From VXYL01 sp965208525 (GTDB lineage Bacteria; Pseudomonadota; Gammaproteobacteria; Pseudomonadales; Azotimanducaceae), in NCBI GenBank assembly GCA_965208525.1, contig OZ242340.1, positions 744,001 to 808,000 on the forward strand: 64,000 nt of DNA, read 5' to 3'. Shown in pieces: positions 18,466 through 26,924 of this stretch. Below the pieces are notes generated by a model, which did no database searches, had not been told where the DNA came from, and was given only the letters and a program-made list of their open reading frames with translations. Position 1 is the first letter of the stretch; each line of letters begins with the position of its first letter. The translations under genes were made by a program, and so were the position numbers.

Positions 18466-19149
18466 CTACTCGGGCGCCTTGGCCACCAGCACGCGGGCTG
18501 GACGCACGAGGCGCTCGTTCAGGGTGTAGCCCTTTTGTACTACTTGCAGCACCGAGCCGGGTTCCGCGTCTGGGTTCGGCACCATGCTCATGGCCTCGTG
18601 ATAGGAGGGGTTGAACGGTTCTCCCACGGGGTCGATGGCTTCGACGCCGTGGCGACCGAGCGTTTCGCTCATCAGGCGCAGCGACAGTTCGATGCCTTCC
18701 ACGGTGCTGGCAGCGGCGTCGTGCTCGCTCGCGAGGGCCGAGGCGGCTTCGAGTGCTCGCTCGAAGCTGTCGATGACGGGCAAAAGGTCGCCGGTGAACC
18801 TCTCGAGGGCGAACTTGTGGGCATTGGCCACGCTGCGGTCGGCGCGCTTGCGCACGTTCTCCACCTCGGCCGTGGCGCGCAGGGCGCGGTCGTTCAGGCT
18901 CTCGATCTCTTCCTGGGCAGCCTCGAGGGCGACGTTCAGGGCGACGATGGTGGTTGCCGGATCTTCAGGCTGTTCTTCCGCCGGCGCGGCGGCATCGGCA
19001 TCGGACGCATCCGTCTCGGTGGCCTGCTCCGGATCGGGCGGCGTCGTGGCGGCTTCGTCGCCAGCAACTTCGCGGTCTTCCGCGGCACGATTCGTCGCAT
19101 CAGCGCCTTGTGCCGGCGCGTCATCCGGGCAGGGTTTGTCGGTTTGCAT
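18466..19149 (-). CDS. grpE: Nucleotide exchange factor GrpE
   Basis: 227 residues. An acidic, Ala/Asp-rich N-terminal tail (residues 1-65), a long coiled coil (ALEAAQEEIESLNDRALRATAEVENVRKRADR) and a C-terminal beta-wing with NPSYHEAMSMVPNPDAEPGSVLQVVQKGYTLNERLVRPARVLVA, the GrpE signature. It releases ADP from DnaK. It lies between hrcA and dnaK on the same strand. The unstructured tail is longer than in E. coli (197 residues in total there). Confidence 0.95.
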   Translation of the reverse strand: MQTDKPCPDDAPAQGADATNRAAEDREVAGDEAATTPPDPEQATETDASDADAAAPAEEQPEDPATTIVALNVALEAAQEEIESLNDRALRATAEVENVRKRADRSVANAHKFALERFTGDLLPVIDSFERALEAASALASEHDAAASTVEGIELSLRLMSETLGRHGVEAIDPVGEPFNPSYHEAMSMVPNPDAEPGSVLQVVQKGYTLNERLVRPARVLVAKAPE

Positions 19150-19209
19150 AGGAAGCGGTGATTCGTGCGGTGGTGGAAGGCGGGTAGATGGCGACGATGG
19201 CGCCGGAAT

Positions 19210-20274
19210 TCAACCCTCCGGGGGTCGGTGATCCATCGCCGCGCCGAGCAGGCGGGCAGTCACGTCCACCACGGGGATGACCTTTTCATAGGCCATTCGG
19301 GTGGGGCCGACGACACCGAGCACGCCGGCCACCTGGCCGTTTGCCTGATAGCGCGCCGTGACGAGGCTGTATTCGTCAAGCGCACGGTAGCCAGACTCTT
19401 CGCCGATGAACAGCTGGATGCCGTCGCTGTCGAGGCAGCGGTCGAGCAGGTGGACGATCGCGCTCTTGTGGGCGAAGGCGTCGTACAGCTCGCGCACTGC
19501 CTCGATGCTCGGCAGCGAGTCGAGCAGATTCGTCTCGCCGCTGACGACGCAGCCGTCTTCATCCTCCTCGCCTTCGCTCGGGAATGCTTTGCTCGCGACA
19601 TCGAGAGCCGTTTCCATCAGGGCATTGAGGCGATCCTTGTCGCCGCGCATGCTGTCCAGGATGCCGGCGCGGATGCCGCTTAGGGACTGGCCGAAGAACT
19701 CGGCATTGATGTAATTGGCGGCGCGGGTGAGCTCGGCTTCGGTGTACTCGCGGTCCGGATGGATGACGCGGTTTTGCACTTCGTGGTCGTTGACGACGAG
19801 GATCACCAGCACCCGTCCGCCCGAGAGATGCAGGAACTCCACTTGCCTCAGCGACACCTGCTCGGGCCTGCGCACGGTAACGACGCCAGCCATGTGGGTG
19901 AGGTGCGAGAGCAGTTGCGAGGCGGACTCGACGAGTTCGGTGGGACCGAGGTCGGGGCTCAGCTCGCGGTGCAGGTGCCGAACCGCATCGGCTTCCATGG
20001 GGCTCACCGAGATCAGGCTCTCGACAAAGAATCGCAAGCCTTGATGCGTCGGCACGCGCCCGGCGGAGGTGTGCGGCGAGGTGACGAGGCCGCGCGACTC
20101 CAAGTCCACCATGATGTTGCGGATGGTGGCGGAACTGACGGTGATCTCCCGCGAGGCCGCGAGGGTCTTCGAACCGACGGGATTGCCGTCCTTCAGGTAG
20201 TGCTCCACCAGCATCTTGAAAAGATGCTGCGCCCGCTCATCGACGTTTTCCGGCAACTGCCTCGGCTGGCGCAT
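19210..20274 (-). CDS. hrcA: Heat-inducible transcription repressor HrcA
   Basis: About 354 residues. N-terminal winged helix (VGSKTLAASREITVSSATIRNIMVDLESRGLVTSPHTSAGRVPTHQGLRFFV), then the GAF-like inserted-dimerization domain, ending GVVGPTRMAYEKVIPVVDVTARLL. HrcA classically represses groE/dnaK operons at CIRCE elements with help from GroEL. I chose the ATG at 20274 because GAGGAG lies seven bases upstream; a TTG at 20289 is the outer alternative. It is the first gene of the hrcA-grpE-dnaK-dnaJ run. No CIRCE copy was found in the region upstream of hrcA, grpE or dnaK. Confidence 0.95.
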   Translation of the reverse strand: MRQPRQLPENVDERAQHLFKMLVEHYLKDGNPVGSKTLAASREITVSSATIRNIMVDLESRGLVTSPHTSAGRVPTHQGLRFFVESLISVSPMEADAVRHLHRELSPDLGPTELVESASQLLSHLTHMAGVVTVRRPEQVSLRQVEFLHLSGGRVLVILVVNDHEVQNRVIHPDREYTEAELTRAANYINAEFFGQSLSGIRAGILDSMRGDKDRLNALMETALDVASKAFPSEGEEDEDGCVVSGETNLLDSLPSIEAVRELYDAFAHKSAIVHLLDRCLDSDGIQLFIGEESGYRALDEYSLVTARYQANGQVAGVLGVVGPTRMAYEKVIPVVDVTARLLGAAMDHRPPEG

Positions 20275-20390
20275 GGCTTGGCTCCTCAAGGCGACGCGAC
20301 GGAAGTTTGCTGCTTCACGGCCGCTGTCAACCTACTCCCGATGAGCCGATAGTATTGCAGCAGCGCAGAGTTCCTCCAAACAATGGCCGA

Positions 20391-20404
20391 TGACGCATGC
20401 GTCA
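20391..20404. promoter_or_regulatory. Perfect 14 bp palindrome TGACGCATGCGTCA upstream of hrcA
   Basis: An exact palindrome lies 117 bases before the hrcA start and 39 bases past the stop of the FG-GAP gene. It could be an operator; a perfect TTGACA (20325-20330, reverse strand) lies between it and hrcA, without a convincing -10. Function is not established. Confidence 0.3.
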
Positions 20405-20442
20405 CCCGTGGTGCGTCCTTCGACACCGCGCGCAGCGGCGCT

Positions 20443-21846
20443 TCAGCGGCTCAGCAACACCAATATGCCGGTGGTTGGGCCGTAGTGAAGCAGGAGGTCG
20501 TCCTTGCCGTCCTGGTTCAGGTCCTCCGCGTCGGTGCGGGCGGGTGTGGCGTCGCCGAAGGGTTCGTCCAGCTCCACCTCTTGCGGACGCTTCGGGAACA
20601 AGCGTTTGCTTGGCTCGCCGAGCGCGATCTCCAAGCCGTCCTCCACCACCTGCACCATGTCTTGGCGGCCGTCGCCGTTCACATCCGCAAACGCCGGGCC
20701 GGGACTGTTCTCTCCGACCTTCATCTTCCGGGTTGCGGCAGGTTCGTCGTCGAACCCTTCCTCGCCCATGAGGTAAATCCCTGCGTCGAGGGAAATGGAA
20801 CCGGTCATGATCGCCATCGCGATCTTGCCGACGCTGAACTCGCCGGAGAGGGCCACCACGTCCTCGCGGCCGTCGCCGTCGATGTCCACCATTTGGATTT
20901 CGCCGATGGAGCCGGTGGCGATGGTGGAGTTGGGGTCTTCGTCAAACACCGTCACCCCGCCGTCGCGGCGGCCGAAATGAAAGAGCGTTGCGGTTTCGGC
21001 CTCCATCGGGCCTTGGCCCAAGGCGGTGGAGACGGTGATGTCGGCGATGCCGTCGCCGTTGTGGTCGGCGATGTCCCGCAATGTGCGGGTGGGAGTGTCA
21101 TCGTTAAGAGGCCGGTCGGCGCTGGGGTCGGTCAACTCACCGGGGACGGTGATCGACTCGGGCTCGGCTTCGGTGGTCGCATCCTTGAAGACAAGGAGTT
21201 GGCCGTCTTGTTCAACTGCCAAGTCACCACGACCGTCTCCGTCGTAGTCGAGCGCGTACATGGATGGCGCCGTGAAGGAAATGCTGTTGCCTACCTGAAT
21301 CGATGGTGCCATGGGCAGCTTGATGGGGGGATCGAAGGTGCCGCCGGCGCCTTGGAGGGTGATCCAGATGCCATCGAAGTCGAGCAGGACAATGTCGTCC
21401 GCCTCATCGCCGTTGACGTCACGACCCACGTCTCCGACGGCGACACCGCGCGGTTGGCCGCGGTAGAGGGTGGTTGCGACGGCAATGTCGAGGGGCTTGA
21501 AGGTCCAGTCGGCTGGATCGAGCCAGAAAAAGTGCGTGCCGTTGAAGATGACGAAACGGTCGCGGCCGGCGATGGACATGCTATCGGCCAGAACGGTGCC
21601 CACCGGCAATGGACCGCGATGCACCTGGCTCCAGCCCTCGTCGCCCAAGGCCTGGACGGCGCATTCGGTGGCATCGCCATCGCCACCAACGAACAGGAGG
21701 CTCGGTGCATTCGCAAAGCTGCCGGACAGCGTTTCCTGTACGCGGAACGGCGCTTCGATGGCGCGTTGGTCGAACGCCACCGTCTGTGCTGCCACAGGCG
21801 CGGCGACGAGCAACCCAATGCAGCATGGCAGCAAGGCCCTGTTCAT
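20443..21846 (-). CDS. Exported FG-GAP/VCBS repeat protein
   Basis: About 467 residues. A signal peptide (MNRALLPCCIGLLVAAPVAA) is followed by an integrin-like beta-propeller with at least five FG-GAP/VCBS calcium loops of the D-x-D/N-x-D-G type: DVNGDEADDIVLL, DYDGDGRGDLAVE, DHNGDGIADITV, DIDGDGREDVVAL, DVNGDGRQDMVQV, DLNQDGKDDLLLH. Such proteins are secreted or surface proteins that bind ligands; the ligand is unknown. The ATG at 21846 follows GGGAGG by ten bases. The longer open frame to 22107 is rejected because it lacks a secretion signal and covers repeat relics. Confidence 0.8.
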   Translation of the reverse strand: MNRALLPCCIGLLVAAPVAAQTVAFDQRAIEAPFRVQETLSGSFANAPSLLFVGGDGDATECAVQALGDEGWSQVHRGPLPVGTVLADSMSIAGRDRFVIFNGTHFFWLDPADWTFKPLDIAVATTLYRGQPRGVAVGDVGRDVNGDEADDIVLLDFDGIWITLQGAGGTFDPPIKLPMAPSIQVGNSISFTAPSMYALDYDGDGRGDLAVEQDGQLLVFKDATTEAEPESITVPGELTDPSADRPLNDDTPTRTLRDIADHNGDGIADITVSTALGQGPMEAETATLFHFGRRDGGVTVFDEDPNSTIATGSIGEIQMVDIDGDGREDVVALSGEFSVGKIAMAIMTGSISLDAGIYLMGEEGFDDEPAATRKMKVGENSPGPAFADVNGDGRQDMVQVVEDGLEIALGEPSKRLFPKRPQEVELDEPFGDATPARTDAEDLNQDGKDDLLLHYGPTTGILVLLSR

Positions 21847-21957
21847 GTCGACGCGCCCTCCCCGGCATCCTCGCAACATGCCCATTGTCGCAGCCTCGGC
21901 CCGGTTGGTTTGCCGTCTGTTGGACTCGGCCACGGCTACTGGAAGAAAGAGGGCCTT

Positions 21958-21970
21958 GGGGGGGGGGGGG
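21958..21970. repeat. Run of 13 G in the FG-GAP/recN intergenic region
   Basis: Thirteen consecutive G on the forward strand, in the 272 bp gap between the divergent FG-GAP and recN genes. Long homopolymers can vary in length in cells or be miscounted in assembly. Its position upstream of both starts could affect either promoter. Confidence 0.6.
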
Positions 21971-22020
21971 AAGGCACGTTCTAGGCACCGACAGGCGCCT
22001 TTCGTCAGTCTGCGGTCCGC

Positions 22021-22077
22021 GCGCGGCGTCGAGGCAAGACAGAATGCCTTCCCCCCAAGCGCGCCTTTGCCGTAGGC
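22021..22077. repeat. Degenerate copy of the paired-hairpin repeat family
   Basis: The stretch contains AGAATGCCTTCCCCCCAAG, matching the reverse-oriented half of the element at 46022-46113 (GCAGAATGCCTTCCCTCTGAAG), plus GC-rich flanks with weak stems. It lies just upstream of recN. Confidence 0.4.
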
Positions 22078-22118
22078 TGCCGCTTCCCCATCAGGCAACC
22101 GCGCCACGCCGTTTTCTC

Positions 22119-23777
22119 GTGCTCAAGGCCCTAACCGTTCGCAACTTCGTGCTGGTGGATCGGCTCGACATCGAGTTCGGCGCTGGCCTCACGGTGATCA
22201 CCGGCGAATCCGGTGCTGGCAAGTCGATCTTGCTCGATGCGCTCTCGCTGGTGCTCGGCGCGCGGGTGCAGAGGTCGAAGATTCGTCCCGGCACAGCTGG
22301 CTGCGACGTCAGTGCCGAGTTCGATGTTTCCGCGCAACCGCAGGCGCTGGCGGTGCTCGGCGAGCAGGAGGCATTTGACACGGAATCGGAAGGCAATTGC
22401 CTCGTGCGACGGGCGGCAAGTGCGGAAGGGCGCTCGCGGGCCTTCGTCAACGGTGCCGCCGTGACGGCGGCGGTGCTTGCACGGCTGGCGGAACCGCTCA
22501 TCGACATTCACGGCCAGGACCAGCACCGGCTCGTCATGCGGCCAGACCAGCAGCGCCGCCTGCTCGACGACTTCGGTGCCGATGCGACGCTGGTCGCTGC
22601 GGTGGCGGACGCACATCGGCAGAGAACGCAGGCTGCGACAGAACTCGCGGCGGCGCGCGCCAATGTGCAACGCCGGCAAGAGCGCCGGGCGCTGCTTGCC
22701 TACCAAACCGAGGAACTTGGCGCGCTCGGGGAAGACCTTGGCCGCTTCGACGAGATTGCCGCGACCCATCGGCGCCTCTCCCGCGCGCAGGAGATCGTCG
22801 CCGCAGTCGGCGCTGCGGCGACGGAGATTCAGGACGACCTCGGCAGCCGCGCCTCGCACATTCTGCGCGCCATTGAGGATGCGCGTGACCCGCACGAAAA
22901 CCTCTCCCGCGCCAATGAGCTGATGAACTCCGTGCAAGTGTTTTTGGAGGAAGCAGGCGACGAACTGCGGCGCTATCTCGACAGCTTCGACGCTGCCGAC
23001 GAGACGCTTGCGGACGTGGATGCACGGCTCGCGGCACTGCACGACGTTGCGCGACGGCATCGGGTTGGGCCGGCGGCGTTGGCGGAACATCTTGCGGCGT
23101 TGAACGAGGAGCTAAAGGAACTCGCAGACGAAGACACCCGCGTGGAGGCGCTCGAGGCCGAGGCGCGCGACGCGGCGACGGAATTCGGGCAGTTGGCGGA
23201 ACAGCTGTCTGGCCAACGCCGTGCGGCGGCGGCGCCTTTCGCGGCCAAGGTCACCGAGGCCATCCGCGAACTGGGTCTCAGCGAGGCATCGCTGGAAGTG
23301 CGGTTCTCGCCCGCGGAATCCGCCGCTGGCTTGGAGAGCGTGGACTACATCGTCGCCACCAACCCCAAATATCCTGCCGGCCGCCTGGGCGACATCGCGT
23401 CGGGGGGCGAGATTTCCCGTATTAGCCTCGCGATTCAGCTCGTGGCGGCGGAGCACTCGGCGCTCCCCTGCATGATCTTGGACGAGGCCGACGTGGGCGT
23501 CGGTGGCACCTCGGCGGACGTGCTCGGACGCGTGCTGCGCCGCCTTTCTCGCAGTGGCCAGGTGATCGCCATCACCCACGCGCCGCAGATCGCCGCCCTC
23601 GCCGACGCGCACATGAAAGTGGTGCGCAACGACGATCAGGATGTGGCCATCGTGCCCTTGGACGAAGACGGCCGCGTCGGGGAACTCGCGCGAATGCTCG
23701 GCGGTCGAACGGTGACCGAAGAATCGCGCAGCTACGCGGCGACGCTGTTGCGGGAAGGGCGCGGAGCGAGCGAATGA
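22119..23777 (+). CDS. recN: DNA repair protein RecN
   Basis: 552 residues, the family norm. An SMC-like ATPase acting in double-strand break repair. Walker A is GESGAGKSI near residue 36, the coiled-coil arms span roughly 160-350, the signature region is PAGRLGDIASGGEISRISLAIQL and Walker B is MILDEADVGVGGTSA, with ITHAPQIAALAD after it. The start is a GTG at 22119, giving MLKALTVRNFVLVDRLDIEF, the expected N-terminus. The frame is open far upstream, but that part is shadow of the divergent FG-GAP gene. It is followed closely by bamE. Confidence 0.96.
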   Translation: MLKALTVRNFVLVDRLDIEFGAGLTVITGESGAGKSILLDALSLVLGARVQRSKIRPGTAGCDVSAEFDVSAQPQALAVLGEQEAFDTESEGNCLVRRAASAEGRSRAFVNGAAVTAAVLARLAEPLIDIHGQDQHRLVMRPDQQRRLLDDFGADATLVAAVADAHRQRTQAATELAAARANVQRRQERRALLAYQTEELGALGEDLGRFDEIAATHRRLSRAQEIVAAVGAAATEIQDDLGSRASHILRAIEDARDPHENLSRANELMNSVQVFLEEAGDELRRYLDSFDAADETLADVDARLAALHDVARRHRVGPAALAEHLAALNEELKELADEDTRVEALEAEARDAATEFGQLAEQLSGQRRAAAAPFAAKVTEAIRELGLSEASLEVRFSPAESAAGLESVDYIVATNPKYPAGRLGDIASGGEISRISLAIQLVAAEHSALPCMILDEADVGVGGTSADVLGRVLRRLSRSGQVIAITHAPQIAALADAHMKVVRNDDQDVAIVPLDEDGRVGELARMLGGRTVTEESRSYAATLLREGRGASE

Positions 23778-23854
23778 AGCGCTCAGCCTCGCTCGGCGTA
23801 TCGGCCGGCACTGCTACCATTCAACTTGACCGCAAGGAACCTGACACCCTGTGA
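23774..23854 (+). CDS. 26-codon mini-ORF bridging recN and bamE
   Basis: The ATG overlaps the recN stop (ATGA) and the TGA overlaps the bamE start (GTGA), so the ORF exactly spans the gap. The peptide (starting MKRSASLGVS) has no known relatives I can name. It may couple bamE translation to recN; chance is also possible in a short gap. Confidence 0.25.
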   Translation: MKRSASLGVSAGTATIQLDRKEPDTL

Positions 23855-24279
23855 CCCACTCTACTTGGCGCCCTTGGCGGCCGGCCCTGCTCGCGATCAT
23901 CGCCGCGCTGACACTGGCGGCGTGTTCGTTTCCACGCATGCACCGGGTGACGGTGCAGCAGGGCAACGTCATCACGCAGGAAATGGTGGATCAGTTGAGC
24001 CCCGGCATGACCCGCGAGCAGGTGGCGTTCGTCATGGGCGAACCGGTGATCCGCAATCCGTTCAATGCAGACCGTTGGGACTACGTGTATTCGATGCACA
24101 TCCCCGGCACCCCGACGGCGATCGTGCGCATGTCGCTGTTCTTCAGCGGCGACGAGCTTTCGCACCTCACGGGTGACTTCGCGCCGAAGTCCGCTTGGGA
24201 TGAGGACGGCTCGCAAGCCGGCGAGGAAGAGACAGAGGCAGAAGGGTCGGAGACTCCCGACTTTGCCGGCACCCAGTAG
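23851..24279 (+). CDS. bamE: Outer membrane protein assembly factor BamE (SmpA/OmlA lipoprotein)
   Basis: 142 residues. A lipoprotein signal peptide ends in the lipobox LAAC, followed by the SmpA/OmlA fold: VTVQQGNVITQEMVDQLSPGMTREQVAFVMGEPVIRNPFNADRWDYVY. BamE is a small subunit of the BAM complex that inserts beta-barrel proteins in the outer membrane. The C-terminal 30 residues are acidic and probably disordered. The start is a GTG. In many Gammaproteobacteria bamE lies next to fur or rnfH; here it follows recN, and rnfH is 22 kb away. Confidence 0.93.
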   Translation: MTHSTWRPWRPALLAIIAALTLAACSFPRMHRVTVQQGNVITQEMVDQLSPGMTREQVAFVMGEPVIRNPFNADRWDYVYSMHIPGTPTAIVRMSLFFSGDELSHLTGDFAPKSAWDEDGSQAGEEETEAEGSETPDFAGTQ

Positions 24280-24488
24280 GGGCGGGCTTGTCCCCACCGC
24301 GACGGTTGGAAATGCTAGCCGGCCGGCCTGGGGTGGGGCACGAGACGCTGTCCCCATTTGACAGCCCTCTCCCTCGCCGATATGGTTGCGTCACGGTCGG
24401 ATCGTCACGTGCGGAGCTTGCGCCAAGTTGAGCGAGCAGCCGGGCAGTGCCTTCCGGCTTCCGGTCGCACGAGTACGCCGAGCGCAGC

Positions 24489-26681
24489 ATGAGCGAACAT
24501 TCCGCGGGAAGCGGGGCCTCCGGCGGCGTCCTATCGGCGGCCCGGGTCAAGAAAGCGATCACGGTGGTGGCCGTCGGGCTTGTCTCCGGCGTGAGCCTTC
24601 TGATTGGTGAGATCGCGCTCGCAGCCTTGGTCTTCTCCGGAGATCTGGCGCCGTACCTTTCCCAGGGCATTGGCCTTCTGCTGTTCGGCATTCTCGCCGG
24701 ATGCGTCGTCATTGCCCTCGGCAGCGGCTTTCTCGGCGCGGTCTCGGCGCCGGCGGTGCCGACCATGCTCATGCTCGGCGTGATCGGCGCCTCGCTGACG
24801 GCCACGGGAGACGCGCTGTTTCCCACCATGGTTGCGATCATCGCCGTGTGTTCGCTGGCGACGGCAGCTTTCGCCCTGCTCATCTCCCGTTTCCGGCTCG
24901 CCAACCTGGTGCGCTTCATTCCCTACCCGGTGTCCTCGGGATTTGTGGCGGGCACCGGCGGAATCGCGTGCTGGCTGGCGCTTTCGCTCATGGGTGTGAG
25001 GCCGGAGGCGGAGGCCCTGGCGGTGCTTTTCGAGCCGCTCGTGGCGGCGAACTGGGGTATCGGTATCGCCTATGGTTTCGGCCTCTATTTCGCCACCCAA
25101 CGCTGGAACAGCTTCCTGCTGATGCCGGTCAGCTTCATCGCGGTCGCCGCCCTCTGTCACCTCGGCCTGATGGCAACAGGCACCAGCAGCGCCGATGCCG
25201 GGGCGGCCGGCTTCCTGTTCGCGGGCCTGTCGGACGCCAACCTTTGGCCCCCGGTCACCCTCGACGATGCGGCCAGGGTCGACTGGACCGCCGTCGCCGC
25301 CCAGATTCCCAACATCCTGACGCTGGTGCTGGTGACCCTGCTCTGCGTCGTGATTTACACCGGGGGCCTCGAAGTCGCATCAAACCGGGAACTGGACTGG
25401 AACCAGGAGTTCCGCGCCATCGGCCTCGGCAGCGCCCTCGCCGGCGTAGGCGGCGGCCCCCCGAGCTGCCCGGTGGTACCCACCTCGTTGCGCAGCCTGA
25501 TGTTCCGGGTCGACCTGCGCAGCACCGGAGTCATCGCGGGGCTGGTGATGGCTTCGCCCCTGCTGTTCGGCGACGCCGTGTTCAGGCTCGTCCCGGTGCC
25601 GCTCATGGGCGGCGTGCTGCTATTCACGGGCCTCGCGCTGCTCGACCAATGGCTGCTGAAGGTCCGCAAGCGCGTGCCACCCGTCGACTATGCCGTCATA
25701 GTCGCGATGTTCGTCGCCATCCTGGTCTTTGGCTTCTTCGAGGCGGTGGCGCTCGGCATGAGCATCGTCGTGATCGCCTTCGTGGTGCGCATGAGCCGGG
25801 CCGGCGTCATCGACGCCACGTTTACGGCGCAGGAGGTGCACAGCAATCGTGCGCGGCCGGTGCCGGACCGCGTGATCCTTCGCCGCGACGGTATCAGGGT
25901 CACAGGCTATCGGCTAAAGGGTTACCTGTTTTTCGGCGGCGGTCAGCCGCTCGCCGACCGGCTGAAGGCGGCGCTCGACGACGAACCGCGGCCGCTGTGC
26001 ATGTTGCTGGACTTCACGGCGGTCACCGGCCTCGACTTCTCGAGCGTCAACGCCATGTGCCGGTTCATTCTGGCGGCTAAAGGCGCAGGCACGGAAGTGG
26101 TCATTGCCGCCGCTCCCGACGGGCTCGCCGAAGAACTGCGCCGCAACCTGTCGCCGCCGGCCTACGCGGCACTGGTGTTCGCCGCCGACTGCGACCGGGC
26201 GCTGGAGCATTGCGAAGACCGCGTCATCGCCGAGCATGGGCCCGGCGACGACGCGCCGGGGTCTCGTTCGGATCTGCTCGCTGCGGCCAGCACCGAGCTG
26301 GAGGAGCACCTCGATCGCCAGGTGCACTTCGAGGACCTTGTCGACCGGCTGGAGGGTTGGTTCGAGCGCCGTGAATACGCGGCCGGCGCAACGCTCCTCG
26401 CCGCCGGGGAAGCCATCGGTGTGCTGGAACTCGTCACGGCCGGCTCGGCGTCGGTCCGTGACGAAGCCGGCGCACGCGTGCGCACGGTCGGGCCCGGCGA
26501 GGCGGTAGTGGCGCGGCTGCCGTCCAATGCCGAGAGAGCTTCGGCCGCGGTCGTCGCGGAAGCGGCATGTACTACGGCGGCGCTGTCGGTCGCGGCCGTG
26601 CGCCTGCTCGAAGAGAGCGACCGCGAACTTGCTTTGCAACTATACCGATACCTGCTCGACTCGGGATCGAAGGCCGCATAG
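24489..26681 (+). CDS. SulP/SLC26-type transporter with STAS and cNMP-binding-like domains
   Basis: About 730 residues in three parts. Residues about 20-440 form a multi-span membrane domain of the SulP anion transporter type (SAPAVPTMLMLGVIGASL; RFIPYPVSSGFVAGTGG). Residues about 470-570 form a STAS domain with the hallmark PLCMLLDFTAVTGLDFSSVNAMCRF. The C-terminal 115 residues look like a cyclic-nucleotide-binding fold (RREYAAGATLLAAGEAIGVLELVTAGSASVRDEAGARVRTVGPGEAV), although the phosphate-binding cassette is not clearly conserved. I chose the ATG at 24489 (MSEHSAGSG). Substrate is unknown; sulfate or another anion is the family default. The 209 bp gap before it contains only GC-rich hairpins. 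Confidence 0.82.
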   Translation: MSEHSAGSGASGGVLSAARVKKAITVVAVGLVSGVSLLIGEIALAALVFSGDLAPYLSQGIGLLLFGILAGCVVIALGSGFLGAVSAPAVPTMLMLGVIGASLTATGDALFPTMVAIIAVCSLATAAFALLISRFRLANLVRFIPYPVSSGFVAGTGGIACWLALSLMGVRPEAEALAVLFEPLVAANWGIGIAYGFGLYFATQRWNSFLLMPVSFIAVAALCHLGLMATGTSSADAGAAGFLFAGLSDANLWPPVTLDDAARVDWTAVAAQIPNILTLVLVTLLCVVIYTGGLEVASNRELDWNQEFRAIGLGSALAGVGGGPPSCPVVPTSLRSLMFRVDLRSTGVIAGLVMASPLLFGDAVFRLVPVPLMGGVLLFTGLALLDQWLLKVRKRVPPVDYAVIVAMFVAILVFGFFEAVALGMSIVVIAFVVRMSRAGVIDATFTAQEVHSNRARPVPDRVILRRDGIRVTGYRLKGYLFFGGGQPLADRLKAALDDEPRPLCMLLDFTAVTGLDFSSVNAMCRFILAAKGAGTEVVIAAAPDGLAEELRRNLSPPAYAALVFAADCDRALEHCEDRVIAEHGPGDDAPGSRSDLLAAASTELEEHLDRQVHFEDLVDRLEGWFERREYAAGATLLAAGEAIGVLELVTAGSASVRDEAGARVRTVGPGEAVVARLPSNAERASAAVVAEAACTTAALSVAAVRLLEESDRELALQLYRYLLDSGSKAA

Positions 26682-26736
26682 ACGCAGGTTTCGTCCGTGG
26701 CAAGCGGACCGGAGGGGGCCTGTTCCCGACGTTTGT

Positions 26737-26766
26737 GTGACACCGTAGGTCCACATCGACTATACT
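26737..26766 (+). promoter_or_regulatory. Promoter candidate for the RND efflux operon
   Basis: GTGACA (26737-26742) and TATACT (26761-26766) with an 18-base spacer form a good sigma-70-like promoter. Transcription would start near 26773, about 60 bases before the ATG at 26836 that appears to be the original start of the first adaptor gene. Confidence 0.5.
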
Positions 26767-26860
26767 CGCCGGCGTGTCGGGGCTGCCGTCTCCGGCGTCA
26801 AGCCGAGTGCGTCGATCCGGGGGGGTTTAGCGCCAATGTCTGATTCTGATGCGGAAGACC

Positions 26861-26887
26861 GCGACTCCGCGACTCCGCGACGCCGCG
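26861..26887 (+). repeat. 8 bp tandem repeat at the start of the RND adaptor gene
   Basis: GCGACTCC-GCGACTCC-GCGACGCC-GCG: two exact units, a third with one change, and a partial fourth. Loss of one 8 bp unit would put the upstream ATG (26836) in frame with the adaptor, so the repeat count controls the reading frame. Confidence 0.65.
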
Positions 26888-26924
26888 CTGGCGGGGCATT
26901 GCTCAGCTCGGCGTCATCGTTGCG

